Positions 27,235-35,261 of a DNA stretch of 64,000 nt are shown piece by piece. Positions within the stretch are counted from its first letter, which is position 1. Each line of letters begins with the position of its first letter. Both the position numbers and the translations under genes were made by a program. Source of the DNA: CAYZBF01 sp964476585 (GTDB lineage: Bacteria; Hydrothermota; UBA3072); contig CAYZBF010000006.1 in assembly GCA_964476585.1 (NCBI GenBank), forward strand, positions 1 through 64,000, given 5' to 3'. Below the pieces are notes generated by a model. The model ran no database searches and had not been told where the DNA came from. It worked only from the letters and a program-made list of their open reading frames with translations.

Positions 27235-27262
27235 TTGACATTTTGAAGAAATAGATTATAAA
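27235..27262 (+). promoter_or_regulatory. Promoter of the ArsR-like operon
   Basis: TTGACA (27235-27240), 16 bases, TATAAA (27257-27262), immediately followed by the palindromic operator. Confidence 0.75.
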
Positions 27263-27267
27263 ATAAT

Positions 27268-27287
27268 ATATAGACGGTCGTCTATAT
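27268..27287 (+). promoter_or_regulatory. Palindromic operator, probably for the ArsR-like repressor
   Basis: ATATAGACG (27268-27276), a two-base spacer, then its exact inverse CGTCTATAT (27279-27287). It covers the expected transcription start, so binding of a dimeric repressor would block transcription. It resembles winged-helix ArsR operators in symmetry and placement. Confidence 0.75.
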
Positions 27288-27304
27288 GAATAGGAGGAGG
27301 ATTC

Positions 27305-27568
27305 ATGGAAATTATAAGAATTTTAAATTTACTTAGTGATAAGACCCGCTTAAAGATACTAAGGTTACTCGGCGAAGGAGAGAAAAGTGTTTCCAAAATT
27401 GTAAAATCCTCAAAACTAACTCAACCAACAATTTCCCACCATCTTAAGAAACTGGAGGAAGCAGGTCTAGTAATCAAGAGACGTTATAAAAAATGGGTGC
27501 TATATTCTGCAAATCTGGATTCTCTCAGGTTGTTTATAAAAAAATTGGGATTAGAACTGGATCTCTAA
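27305..27568 (+). CDS. ArsR-family winged-helix repressor without thiolate metal sites
   Basis: The 87-aa protein starts at ATG 27305 behind AGGAGGAGG. It has the ArsR core: RILNLLSDKTRLKILRLL, then SVSKIVKSSKLTQPTISHHLKKLEEAGLV and the wing RRYKKWVLYSA. It contains no cysteine, so a classical ArsR/SmtB thiolate sensor site is absent and the signal is unknown. It most likely binds the palindrome at 27268-27287 and regulates itself and the three downstream genes. Confidence 0.88.
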   Translation: MEIIRILNLLSDKTRLKILRLLGEGEKSVSKIVKSSKLTQPTISHHLKKLEEAGLVIKRRYKKWVLYSANLDSLRLFIKKLGLELDL

Positions 27569-27587
27569 AGGGAATGAACATCCTATT

Positions 27588-27830
27588 ATGGATATATTAA
27601 AAACACGAGAAGTTATAAATTGTAGGTGTCTTCCAGAGGATAAAGGAATCTACAGGGGTTATAGTGCAAGGGCACATCAATATATCGGGGATCTTAGTGG
27701 ACCAGACCCATGTTGCATTTATAACAAAAAACTATATTATGAATTTATGGATAAATATAAAAATGGAGAAAAATTTGACCTACAAGAAGAAAATAAAGAA
27801 AAGTTAATCAGCATTAAGGAGGCAGGATGA
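27588..27830 (+). CDS. Small Cys-containing protein next to the radical SAM enzyme
   Basis: The 80-aa soluble protein has Cys pairs INCRCLP (residues 12 and 14) and DPCC (42-43), with an acidic-basic helical C-terminus. I do not recognise the family. It overlaps the radical SAM gene by four bases (ATGA), so the two are tightly coupled. It could be a metal- or cluster-binding partner, or less likely a peptide substrate of the enzyme. ATG 27588 has only a weak ribosome binding site. Confidence 0.7.
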   Translation: MDILKTREVINCRCLPEDKGIYRGYSARAHQYIGDLSGPDPCCIYNKKLYYEFMDKYKNGEKFDLQEENKEKLISIKEAG

Positions 27831-29296
27831 AGATTGTAAAAAAAGCAGCTTTTAAAACACTCTCATCTCTCACTAATTTTGCAATAAATAATGGACATTT
27901 AAGACACTGGCTAATCAGAAATATGGAAGCCAGGATATATAAAGACCTTATAAAAGAGAATCCAGATAATAGACCCCTCAAGGTCCAGGAAGATAAATAT
28001 TATATGGGCCGCTCAATATTCCGAAGCATCGACCGTGCTGTCACAAAAGGCCATCTATCCGAACAATCCATTAAGGGACTCCTCCGGGTATTCCTTGGAA
28101 ATGTTTTCTTCGGGGGTTTCTATCAAAGGATAGATTACCTCAAAAAATATGGGGAACGTCCTCCTGTATTTATGACCCTGAGTCCGGGCAAGCAATGTAA
28201 TCTCCGATGCAAAGGTTGTTACGCAGCATCAGGAGCTGAGTTCAAGGAAAAATTATCCTGGGATGTCCTTACCAAGGTCATCGACCAGGCAAGAGAACTC
28301 TGGGGCATGCGATTCTTTGTAATCTCAGGTGGAGAACCGCTTATGTATGAAGATGAGGGGAATACCATCCTTGACCTATATGAAAAATACGATGATTCAT
28401 ACTTTCTTATGTACACAAATGGCACGCTGATAGACAAAAAAGTGGCTGATAGGATGGCAGAACTGGGTAACATTACCCCTGCAATCTCCGTAGAGGGAAT
28501 GAAGAAGGAGACTGACTGGAGGAGAGGAAAAGGGGTCTTTGATAGGATATTAGAAGCGATGGGAAACTTAAGAGCTGCAGGAGTTCCCTTTGGTATCTCA
28601 ATAACTGCAACGAGAACTAACCTTGATGTTATAACTACGGACAAATTCAGGGATTTCTTCTTTCACGAAATGGGTGTCGTTTACGCCTGGATATTCCAGT
28701 ACATGCCTATCGGCCGGGAGTACACACTTGAGATTATGCCCACCCCAGAAGAGAGGGCCAAATTGTATGAATGGGAATGGCAACTCCTTAGAAAAGAGGA
28801 TCTCTTTGTGGCTGATTTCTGGAGCACTGCAACCGCTTCGGACGGCTGCATAGCGGGAGCGAGGCCCGGCGGGTATTTCTATATAGATTGGAATGGCGAC
28901 GTTATGCCCTGTGTCTTTGTCCCTTATACGGTGCATAATGTTAACGAAGTATTTAAAGAAGGTGGCAACCTAAACGATATCATTCATTCAGACTTCTTTA
29001 AATCGATAAGAGAGTGGCAGTATGATTATGCTTACAAGAGGGAACCAGAAGAACATGGAAACTGGATTATGCCCTGCTTCATACGCGACCACCATGAGAA
29101 ATTCCTCAAAGTTGCAGAAAAATATAATGTTAAGCCCGCTGATGAGGATGCAGCACTTGCCCTACATGATACGGGTTATAATGAAGGTCTGATAAAATAT
29201 GATGAGAGAATGCAGGATTTAACCAACCCGGTATGGGATGACCATTATATAAGACCTGATAAAAAGCACATTAAGAAAGAGAAGGTATCTACCTAA
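27827..29296 (+). CDS. Radical SAM protein of unknown reaction
   Basis: The 489-aa protein has an unusual 110-residue N-terminal helical region, then the CNLRCKGC cluster motif (Cys 124, 128, 131), FVISGGEPL, MYTNGTLI and SVEGMKKETD, all typical of the radical SAM barrel. Further Cys appear in the C-terminal third (SDGCIAG, MPCVFVP, MPCFIRD), suggesting a SPASM-like auxiliary cluster. The substrate is unknown. The gene is controlled with the ArsR-like repressor and coupled to the 80-aa protein. Confidence 0.85.
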   Translation: MKIVKKAAFKTLSSLTNFAINNGHLRHWLIRNMEARIYKDLIKENPDNRPLKVQEDKYYMGRSIFRSIDRAVTKGHLSEQSIKGLLRVFLGNVFFGGFYQRIDYLKKYGERPPVFMTLSPGKQCNLRCKGCYAASGAEFKEKLSWDVLTKVIDQARELWGMRFFVISGGEPLMYEDEGNTILDLYEKYDDSYFLMYTNGTLIDKKVADRMAELGNITPAISVEGMKKETDWRRGKGVFDRILEAMGNLRAAGVPFGISITATRTNLDVITTDKFRDFFFHEMGVVYAWIFQYMPIGREYTLEIMPTPEERAKLYEWEWQLLRKEDLFVADFWSTATASDGCIAGARPGGYFYIDWNGDVMPCVFVPYTVHNVNEVFKEGGNLNDIIHSDFFKSIREWQYDYAYKREPEEHGNWIMPCFIRDHHEKFLKVAEKYNVKPADEDAALALHDTGYNEGLIKYDERMQDLTNPVWDDHYIRPDKKHIKKEKVST

Positions 29297-29301
29297 TTAA
29301 T

Positions 29302-30516
29302 ATGATAGACCCCTTAACAATATTAGGTAATATTGTTAAAGAGAGAGGAGGGAAGATAGTTCTCCTTATCCTCGATGGGCTTGGAGGTCTACCTCTTAAA
29401 GGTAAGACCTCCCTGGAAGTCGCTAGAACCCCGAACCTTGACAGACTGGCTAACTTAAACTCCGCTGGGCTCCTGGATCCCATCTTCCCTGGAATAACCC
29501 CAGGAAGTGGCCCTGCCCATCTATCCCTCTTTGGGTATAACCCCATCAAATACCAGATTGGTAGGGGAATACTGGAAGCTTTAGGGGTAGGAATGGAAGT
29601 TAAGGAAGGAGACCTCACCTCTCGTGGTAACTTCTGTATTGTAAAAAATGGGATAGTGATTGATAGACGGGCTGGTAGAATACCAACTAAAATAAATAAG
29701 GAACTGGTGAAGCGACTTAATAAGGAGCTAAAGGAAATAAATGGGGTAAATATCTCGTTTAAGAGTGGTGAGGAACATCGTTTCGTCATCCGTTTCCGCG
29801 GAGAGGGCTTAAGCGAGGAGGTCACTGATACTGACCCTCATACGGCAGGAGAAAAATTACTCAAATCAAAACCAAAAGAGACCGATGAATCCTCTAAGAG
29901 AACTGCCGACATTATCAATAAGGTAACGGATGGAGTCGGGACCATCCTCAATGAAATTGACCAACCCCCAAATGGAATAGTCTTACGTGGTATATCTGGC
30001 GCTCCAAACATACCACAATTCCCGAAGGTTTATAAGCTAAAGGCAAAATCGATCGCCACTTATCCTATGTACTTGGGACTCACTAAACTTATCGGTATGG
30101 ATGTTGAGTATGGCCTTAAAACACTTGAAGATGAATTGAAATCACTTGAAGAATCATATAAGAATTACGATTATTTCTATGTACATATAAAGAAAACGGA
30201 TTCCTATGGTGAAGATGGAAATTTCGAAAAGAAGGTAGAAAAGATTGAAGAGGTGGATAAGATAATACCAAGGATTATGGAGCTTTCACCTGCTGTTCTT
30301 GCCGTAACAGGTGACCATTCAACACCAGCGACTTACAAGGCCCACTCCTGGCATCCTGTGCCCGTACTAATAGTATCTAAATGGACACGGATAAGTAATA
30401 TCTCTGGATTCAATGAGAGAGAATGTGCAAAGGGAGATAATGGAAGGATACCAGCCCTCTACCTTACATCCCTACTTCTTGCCCATTCCGAGAGATTGGA
30501 TAAGTTTGGCGCATAG
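29302..30516 (+). CDS. apgM: Archaeal-type cofactor-independent phosphoglycerate mutase
   Basis: The 404-aa alkaline-phosphatase-superfamily enzyme interconverts 3- and 2-phosphoglycerate. It shows VLLILDGLGG, ARTPNLDRLA, GSGPAHLSLFGY, RGNFC, IKKTDSYGEDG and VTGDHSTPATYKAHSWHPVP, which match the archaeal aPGAM type rather than GpmI. It begins six bases after the radical SAM stop, so it is probably the last gene of the ArsR operon. Its end overlaps a convergent glycosyltransferase by 45 bases. Confidence 0.93.
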   Translation: MIDPLTILGNIVKERGGKIVLLILDGLGGLPLKGKTSLEVARTPNLDRLANLNSAGLLDPIFPGITPGSGPAHLSLFGYNPIKYQIGRGILEALGVGMEVKEGDLTSRGNFCIVKNGIVIDRRAGRIPTKINKELVKRLNKELKEINGVNISFKSGEEHRFVIRFRGEGLSEEVTDTDPHTAGEKLLKSKPKETDESSKRTADIINKVTDGVGTILNEIDQPPNGIVLRGISGAPNIPQFPKVYKLKAKSIATYPMYLGLTKLIGMDVEYGLKTLEDELKSLEESYKNYDYFYVHIKKTDSYGEDGNFEKKVEKIEEVDKIIPRIMELSPAVLAVTGDHSTPATYKAHSWHPVPVLIVSKWTRISNISGFNERECAKGDNGRIPALYLTSLLLAHSERLDKFGA

Positions 30517-31350
30517 ATATCGGAATTCCCCAGCTGCAATCATTAATATCCCCATAAAGGAAAGTAATCTGGGGTGGTGCTTCTTAAGATAGTAAATCAA
30601 ATCCTTGTTGAAAATTCTGATTCTTTTAAGACCCAGGAGTGTTGTTGTCCCACCCCTTTTGTGTATTGCCTTAGCGGTTGATAAATAAAACGTCCTGTAT
30701 CTCCCAAGCAAACGCTTTGAGAAGTCAACATCAGAAAAATATAAAAAAAATCTTTCATCAAAGAGACCAACCTCATCGAATATCTCTTTTTTTATAAGAA
30801 GCGCACAAGACATCGGCTGCTCTACATCCTGTTTTTTTGAATAATCAAAGTCGAGAAGTTTCCAGGTCCTTACAAACTTTATCTTAGAGAAAAACCTCGA
30901 TAAACCAATGCCTTCCCATAAAAATAAAAGTGGCGTGGGAATTGTTCTTATTGAATGTATTACCTTACCCTCAAAGTCAACTAACATAGGCGAAACCGCT
31001 CCTACATCATTTGGCTTAATAGCCTCGACCATTCCCCTCACGGAACCCTTTTCGAGGAAAGTTGTTGGCGACAGGAGAAAAATATATTTTCCCCTTACTT
31101 TCCTTATCCCTTGATTCACTGCTTTTGGATAACCAACATTCTCTTTATTAAATATGGAAATGACGTTAAATTCTTCCATTACCTCTCGGGAATTATCAGT
31201 TGATGCGTTATCCACCACGATACATTCGGAGTCCAACATTTCCGACTCTATAGAAGAGAGGCACTGGCGTAAATACTCACCCCCATTATAGTTTACAACT
31301 ACAAAACTGATAAGAGGAGTTTTGAATATTCCTTTGCGTGATTTACCCAT
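30472..31350 (-). CDS. GT2 family glycosyltransferase (rhamnosyltransferase-like)
   Basis: The 292-aa enzyme has SFVVVNYNGGEYL, CIVVDNASTDNS, NKENVGYPKAVNQGI, FLLSPTTFL in the metal-site region, CALLIKKEIFDEVGLFDE and YFSDVDFSKRL. This is the WbbL-like subgroup that often transfers rhamnose. It overlaps the upstream glycosyltransferase by 52 bases, with AGGAA before ATG 31350. Confidence 0.88.
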   Translation of the reverse strand: MGKSRKGIFKTPLISFVVVNYNGGEYLRQCLSSIESEMLDSECIVVDNASTDNSREVMEEFNVISIFNKENVGYPKAVNQGIRKVRGKYIFLLSPTTFLEKGSVRGMVEAIKPNDVGAVSPMLVDFEGKVIHSIRTIPTPLLFLWEGIGLSRFFSKIKFVRTWKLLDFDYSKKQDVEQPMSCALLIKKEIFDEVGLFDERFFLYFSDVDFSKRLLGRYRTFYLSTAKAIHKRGGTTTLLGLKRIRIFNKDLIYYLKKHHPRLLSFMGILMIAAGEFRYLCAKLIQSLGMGKK

Positions 31351-32483
31351 GAATAATTCCTGTAATTACGTACCGTCGTGAATGAGTCTTGATTCTGGAT
31401 TACTTCCAGAATACCTTCTGCGATCTCGTCCGGATTAAAACCACAACATATACCTTGTGAACCGATAAGTTCTTCTATTTCCTTATTAGTGGTAACCGCA
31501 ACGATAGGGATTCTGGATCTAAGATATTCATAGAGTTTTCCCGGAATTATCTCATTATCCTGTTCAACTTGTGTCCCCAGAAGTATGAGAATATCCGAAT
31601 CAAAGAGTTCTATCAGTGCTTTCTGGTGGGGTAGGTAACCTGTGGGTATAAACCTATTAAGTCCAACCTTTTTTGCCCTTCTATCGAGACCTCCTCCACT
31701 GGAGTGGCCTATATGTTTAAACACTATCCTATTTTTGATACCGGGTTTTATCTTGAATAGTTCTCGTAGGCCTTCAAAAATGTAATCAGGAGTAATAAGA
31801 TTATTAAATGTTCCCATATACGTTATCATAATATCGTTATCACGAACCCTTTTCGGAATTTTAGGAAAGCTCTCTTCATTATATCCGTTTCTTACTAAAT
31901 AGAACTCCCTTGAGTGTTCGGGATATCGAGACTTTAGATATTCTAGATGATTTCTTGTCACTGTGACACAGGCGGAAGCCTGTTCTATAGAATACCTCTC
32001 CAGTGTCATTGCGAGTTTTTCTTCCCACTTAAATGTATATTTACCGAGGTAACCCCCTGTCCAAGGATCCCTGAAATCAATAATCCAGGGGATGTTCCTT
32101 ATAGAGAATCCAGAAAGAAGCAGAGAGAAAGGTGGACAGGTAGTCACCACAACATCCATACTTTCAAGGCTTCTTTTTAGGTTAGGTAACCAGGAAACTT
32201 TGTTATCCGGGAAAGAAAAGTAGTCTCGTCTCCCCATACCTGGTGTGGAGATTCTACTTGGCATAAGATGCAAGGGATCAGGAGAGAAGGACCTAATAAT
32301 GTTAAGAGAAGAATCTTCTAAGTTCTTTTCTCTCGGGTATCCAGGTGGGGGATATGTAGTAAATATCTTGACCATCCATCCCATCCTCTTTAGATATCTT
32401 GGAAGATAAAAAGTCCGCTGGATACCCCCCATTCCCATTGGTGGAAAGTAGTAGGCAATCCAGCCTATTGTTGGTTTATACGT
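31299..32483 (-). CDS. GT4-like glycosyltransferase with unclear (non-ATG) start
   Basis: The GT-B protein has PPMGMGGIQRTFYLPRYL, IIDFRDPWTGGYL, ITYMGTFN, GYLPHQKALIEL and PGKLYEYLRSRIP. The first ATG (32438) would delete the first beta-strand, which is encoded just upstream as TIGWIAYYFPP. That frame is open back to ACG 32483, which sits about eight bases after AAAGGGA. ACG, ATA 32468 or ATT 32459 may be the start, or an ATG was lost. The gene follows the slipin gene by 17 bases and belongs to the same operon. Confidence 0.82.
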   Translation of the reverse strand, partial: TYKPTIGWIAYYFPPMGMGGIQRTFYLPRYLKRMGWMVKIFTTYPPPGYPREKNLEDSSLNIIRSFSPDPLHLMPSRISTPGMGRRDYFSFPDNKVSWLPNLKRSLESMDVVVTTCPPFSLLLSGFSIRNIPWIIDFRDPWTGGYLGKYTFKWEEKLAMTLERYSIEQASACVTVTRNHLEYLKSRYPEHSREFYLVRNGYNEESFPKIPKRVRDNDIMITYMGTFNNLITPDYIFEGLRELFKIKPGIKNRIVFKHIGHSSGGGLDRRAKKVGLNRFIPTGYLPHQKALIELFDSDILILLGTQVEQDNEIIPGKLYEYLRSRIPIVAVTTNKEIEELIGSQGICCGFNPDEIAEGILEVIQNQDSFTTVRNYRNYSWVNHAKEYSKLLLSVL

Positions 32484-32500
32484 TCAAATTTCCCTTTTTC

Positions 32501-33247
32501 CTACTTAGTAAGTCCCTTCAAGAATGGTTTAAAAAGATCTATCGGTATAGGGAACAGAGTGGTAGAATTATGCTCTGCAGCAATCTCGTTCAAGGTCTGC
32601 AGGTATCTGAGTTGAATTGTAATAGGAGATTGTTCCATAAGTTTAGCTGCTGCTACCAACTTTTCTGCAGCTTGATATTCTCCCATTGCATTAATAACCT
32701 TTGCTCTTCTATCTCTTTCTGCCTCTGCCTGGCGTGCCATTGAACGTTGCATATCAGCCGGAAGACCAACATGTTTGATTTCAACCATTGCAACCTTTAT
32801 ACCCCAGGGGTCTGTTTCCTTATCTATGATACTCGCTAACTGTTTATTGAGTTTTTCGCGTTCTGAGAGGAGTTCGTCCAATTCTGCACTACCTACAACA
32901 CTGCGTAGGGTCGTCTGTGCTATCTGAGAAGTTGCAAACAGGTAATCTTCTACCTCAATTATCGCCTTTCCTGCATCCATTACTCTGAAATATACCACAG
33001 CATTCACCTCAACCGATACATTATCTCTTGTTATTACATCCTGGGTCGGCACATCGTAGGTAACCACACGAAGACCAACACGCATTATCTTCTCTATAAA
33101 CGGGATGATCAAAACGAACCCCGGACCCCTTATACCAACGAATCTACCGAGTCGAAATACAACTGCCCTCTCATATTCTTGCAAGATATTGATTGCATTT
33201 CCCAAGAGTATGAGAACTATTACACCAACAACTACGAAAGCAAGCAT
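32501..33247 (-). CDS. Slipin (stomatin/SPFH, band 7 protein)
   Basis: The 248-aa protein has one N-terminal membrane helix, then QEYERAVVFRLGRF, GPGFVLIIPFIEK, TRDNVSVEVNAVVYFRV, LRSVVGSAELDELLSER and a coiled C-terminus (AEAERDRRAKVINA). Such proteins oligomerise on the inner membrane. It overlaps the protease gene by one base (TAATG), the classic STOPP/slipin pair, and is probably a partner or substrate of that protease. Confidence 0.93.
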   Translation of the reverse strand: MLAFVVVGVIVLILLGNAINILQEYERAVVFRLGRFVGIRGPGFVLIIPFIEKIMRVGLRVVTYDVPTQDVITRDNVSVEVNAVVYFRVMDAGKAIIEVEDYLFATSQIAQTTLRSVVGSAELDELLSEREKLNKQLASIIDKETDPWGIKVAMVEIKHVGLPADMQRSMARQAEAERDRRAKVINAMGEYQAAEKLVAAAKLMEQSPITIQLRYLQTLNEIAAEHNSTTLFPIPIDLFKPFLKGLTK

Positions 33248-34506
33248 TATTCCTCCTTTTTTCTAACCTTTAGTCTTAACCGATTGACTTCTACCACCTC
33301 CACCTCTTCCCCTTCTTTAATCTTTTCACTTGATTTGGCATTCCAGTATTCTCCATGGATAAAAACCTTACCTCCGGTGGAGTCTATATCGCTCTCTGCC
33401 ATTCCCACTTCACCAATAAGGCCTTCCTGTCCCGTAGACGGTCTGCGCCTCATTGCTCTTATCGTCGCCCCTAATGCAAATAAAAAGAATGCAGCAGTTG
33501 TTCCCACTACAGCGATGATTATCGGCATGGATATTTGCAAAAACGGCGCATTAGTGTTTAACAACATCATAGAACCTAATACCATAGCAACTATTCCTCC
33601 TATCGCCAATGGTCCGTAAGTAGGAGTAAGAACCTCCATAACAAACATAGCAATCCCGAGAACAATCAACCCAACTCCGGTATAATTAATCGGCAATGTC
33701 TGGAAGGCAAAGAATGCCAAAACAAGAGAAAGGGCTCCAAGAAGACCAGGTACAATAGCACCAGGATGAGTTATCCCAAATATTAATCCATAGAACCCTA
33801 ATATGAATAAAATATATGCTATATTAGGATTGGATATCAATTTCAAAAATTCTTCTCTCCAATTCATTGGAATTTCTTCTTTTTTTGCATCCCTTGTATT
33901 AAGTTTTTTTACATGGTTGGGTAATTTGACTTCCATTCCATCAATCTTTTCTAAAAGCTCATCAACTGATTCAGAAATAACATCGATCACACCAAGTTCT
34001 AAAGCTTCTTCCGAAGTAGCAGACACCGACTTACGAACGGCGTCCTCAGCCCAGTCAGCATTTCTGTTCTTTTTCTCTGCAATAGAGCGAATGTAAGCCG
34101 CTGCATCCTGTGTCATCTTCTCCTTCATTGTCTCATCAACACCTTTTCCCTCTTCCCCTCCAGGACTAATAGCAACTGGATGAGCTGCACCAATATTCGT
34201 GCCAGGTGTCATAGCTGCTATATGAGCAGCTAACGTAATGAATACACCTGCTGAAGCATCCCTTGCACCTGAAGGATACACATAAATAATTATAGGAATA
34301 GAAGCGTTCAATTCCTCCTTGATTATATCTCTCATCGCCTCATCTAATCCACCTGGTGTATCAATGAGAAAGATTAATGCTTCTGCCCTATCATTTTCTG
34401 CCTTTTCGATCACGCGTGATACATAGTTAGCTGTAATAGGGCCAATTATACCCTCAATTTTCCCTATTATCACAGAACTTCCAAAGAGTAACAAAAGAAA
34501 ACTCAT
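33247..34506 (-). CDS. NfeD-family membrane serine protease (STOPP type)
   Basis: The 419-aa protein has a signal/anchor helix, a ClpP-like protease domain (about 20-215) with LIDTPGGLDEAM and the nucleophile region GARDASAGVFI, and a downstream Lys-containing helix (AYIRSIAEKKNR) for the Ser-Lys dyad. Four to five membrane helices follow, then a C-terminal OB-fold NfeD domain (GEVGMAESDI, VFIHGEYWNA). It probably degrades the C-terminus of slipin. The start ATG 34506 lacks a Shine-Dalgarno and seems leaderless. Confidence 0.93.
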   Translation of the reverse strand: MSFLLLLFGSSVIIGKIEGIIGPITANYVSRVIEKAENDRAEALIFLIDTPGGLDEAMRDIIKEELNASIPIIIYVYPSGARDASAGVFITLAAHIAAMTPGTNIGAAHPVAISPGGEEGKGVDETMKEKMTQDAAAYIRSIAEKKNRNADWAEDAVRKSVSATSEEALELGVIDVISESVDELLEKIDGMEVKLPNHVKKLNTRDAKKEEIPMNWREEFLKLISNPNIAYILFILGFYGLIFGITHPGAIVPGLLGALSLVLAFFAFQTLPINYTGVGLIVLGIAMFVMEVLTPTYGPLAIGGIVAMVLGSMMLLNTNAPFLQISMPIIIAVVGTTAAFFLFALGATIRAMRRRPSTGQEGLIGEVGMAESDIDSTGGKVFIHGEYWNAKSSEKIKEGEEVEVVEVNRLRLKVRKKEE

Positions 34507-34513
34507 AATATTA

Positions 34514-34541
34514 ATACTATTCCCTTTAATTCAAAAGTCAA
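34514..34541 (-). promoter_or_regulatory. Promoter of the NfeD-slipin operon, probable leaderless start
   Basis: Minus strand TTGACT (34541-34536), 16 bases, TAGTAT (34519-34514), then seven bases to the ATG. Confidence 0.7.
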
Positions 34542-34546
34542 CCCTC

Positions 34547-34564
34547 GCCAGAGGCACCTCTGGC
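34547..34564. repeat. Inverted repeat upstream of the NfeD promoter
   Basis: GCCAGAGG (34547-34554) and CCTCTGGC (34557-34564) are separated by two bases. It could be a regulatory site or part of repeat debris next to the MITE-like element. Confidence 0.5.
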
Positions 34565-34586
34565 TCGTCTTGAGTCAATAGTCTTC

Positions 34587-34771
34587 AGAGGCTGTGCCAA
34601 AATTAAATAATGACCTTCTTAAGATAAAAAAATGCGATTCTTTAAGCGAGGGTTCCCCGTTCGCAAAATCCTCTCGGAGGCCGAGAGCGGAAGCAGCGAT
34701 TTCCGAACGGAGATCTCGAGCAAAAAAACATATCTGGGAAAAGCAAATATTAGTGTTTTGGCACAGCCTCT
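34587..34771. mobile_element. MITE-like element with 16-bp perfect terminal inverted repeats
   Basis: AGAGGCTGTGCCAAAA (34587-34602) is repeated exactly inverted at 34756-34771, bounding 185 bases with no ORF. The interior is itself palindromic: CCGTTCG (34657-34663) with CGAACGG (34704-34710), and CTCTCG (34671-34676) with CGAGAG (34682-34687). Terminal sequences of the GGCTGTGCCAAAA kind occur at ends of insertion sequences. I see no clear target duplication and no second copy in the window. Confidence 0.7.
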
Positions 34772-34975
34772 TAAGTCACTAGTCTCAGTACAAAATAAGT
34801 AACTAGGGGTTAGGATTTTGGGATTGGGATTTAGTTAAGAAATGGAATACTTTAGCCTCGTTTTTATAGCTTATAATTAAATTCCAACCTCTAAACCCTA
34901 AGTCCCAAATACTAACTTTTGTCCCCCGTCTCCGGTCTTCTGTCAATTTTCATTCTTCAATTTTCAATGAGTGAA
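34772..34975. repeat. Degenerate low-complexity intergenic tracts
   Basis: GGGGTTAGGATTTTGGGATTGGG-like sequence (about 34805-34830), its complement style (CTAAACCCTAAGTCCC, about 34894-34909) and CCCCCGTCTCCGGTCTTCTG (about 34922-34941). No gene is supported here. An inverted pair GAAGTCATAGTGACTTC lies near 34974-34990. Confidence 0.55.
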
Positions 34976-35102
34976 GTCATAGTGACTTCACGTTTCTATG
35001 CCCTGACAGCATAGAATATAGGATTAAAATCGAAGTTATCCATTTTAAAAACCATGTCTTAGTTATATTAATCGTAAAAAACATTCAAAATTAACCAACT
35101 GA

Positions 35103-35261
35103 TTATTAGCTAAATATCTTCGTGATGGGAAGGAATCTAATAATAGAGATATTCAATTGTAGAAAATTCTTGACAAAATAAGATCTTTATATAAATTAAT
35201 AGAGACGGATAAAAGTAAGCCGGATATTAAGGCTTTGAAGGAGATAAGTATTGAAATATAA
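35103..35261 (+). pseudogene. Possible decayed end of a gene once coupled to the response regulator
   Basis: One frame reads LLAKYLRDGKESNNRDIQL, a TAG, then KILDKIRSLYKLIETDKSK and IKALKEISIEI to a TAA at 35259-35261. The charged, helical composition looks protein-like and the end overlaps the regulator's TTG start by 11 bases, as coupled genes do. The family is not recognised and chance cannot be excluded. Confidence 0.3.

Noticed and set aside
27305..27568. Arsenic- or zinc-sensing ArsR/SmtB
   Set aside because: The protein has no cysteine and no clear alpha-5 metal-ligand pattern, so a metal-sensing function is not supported.
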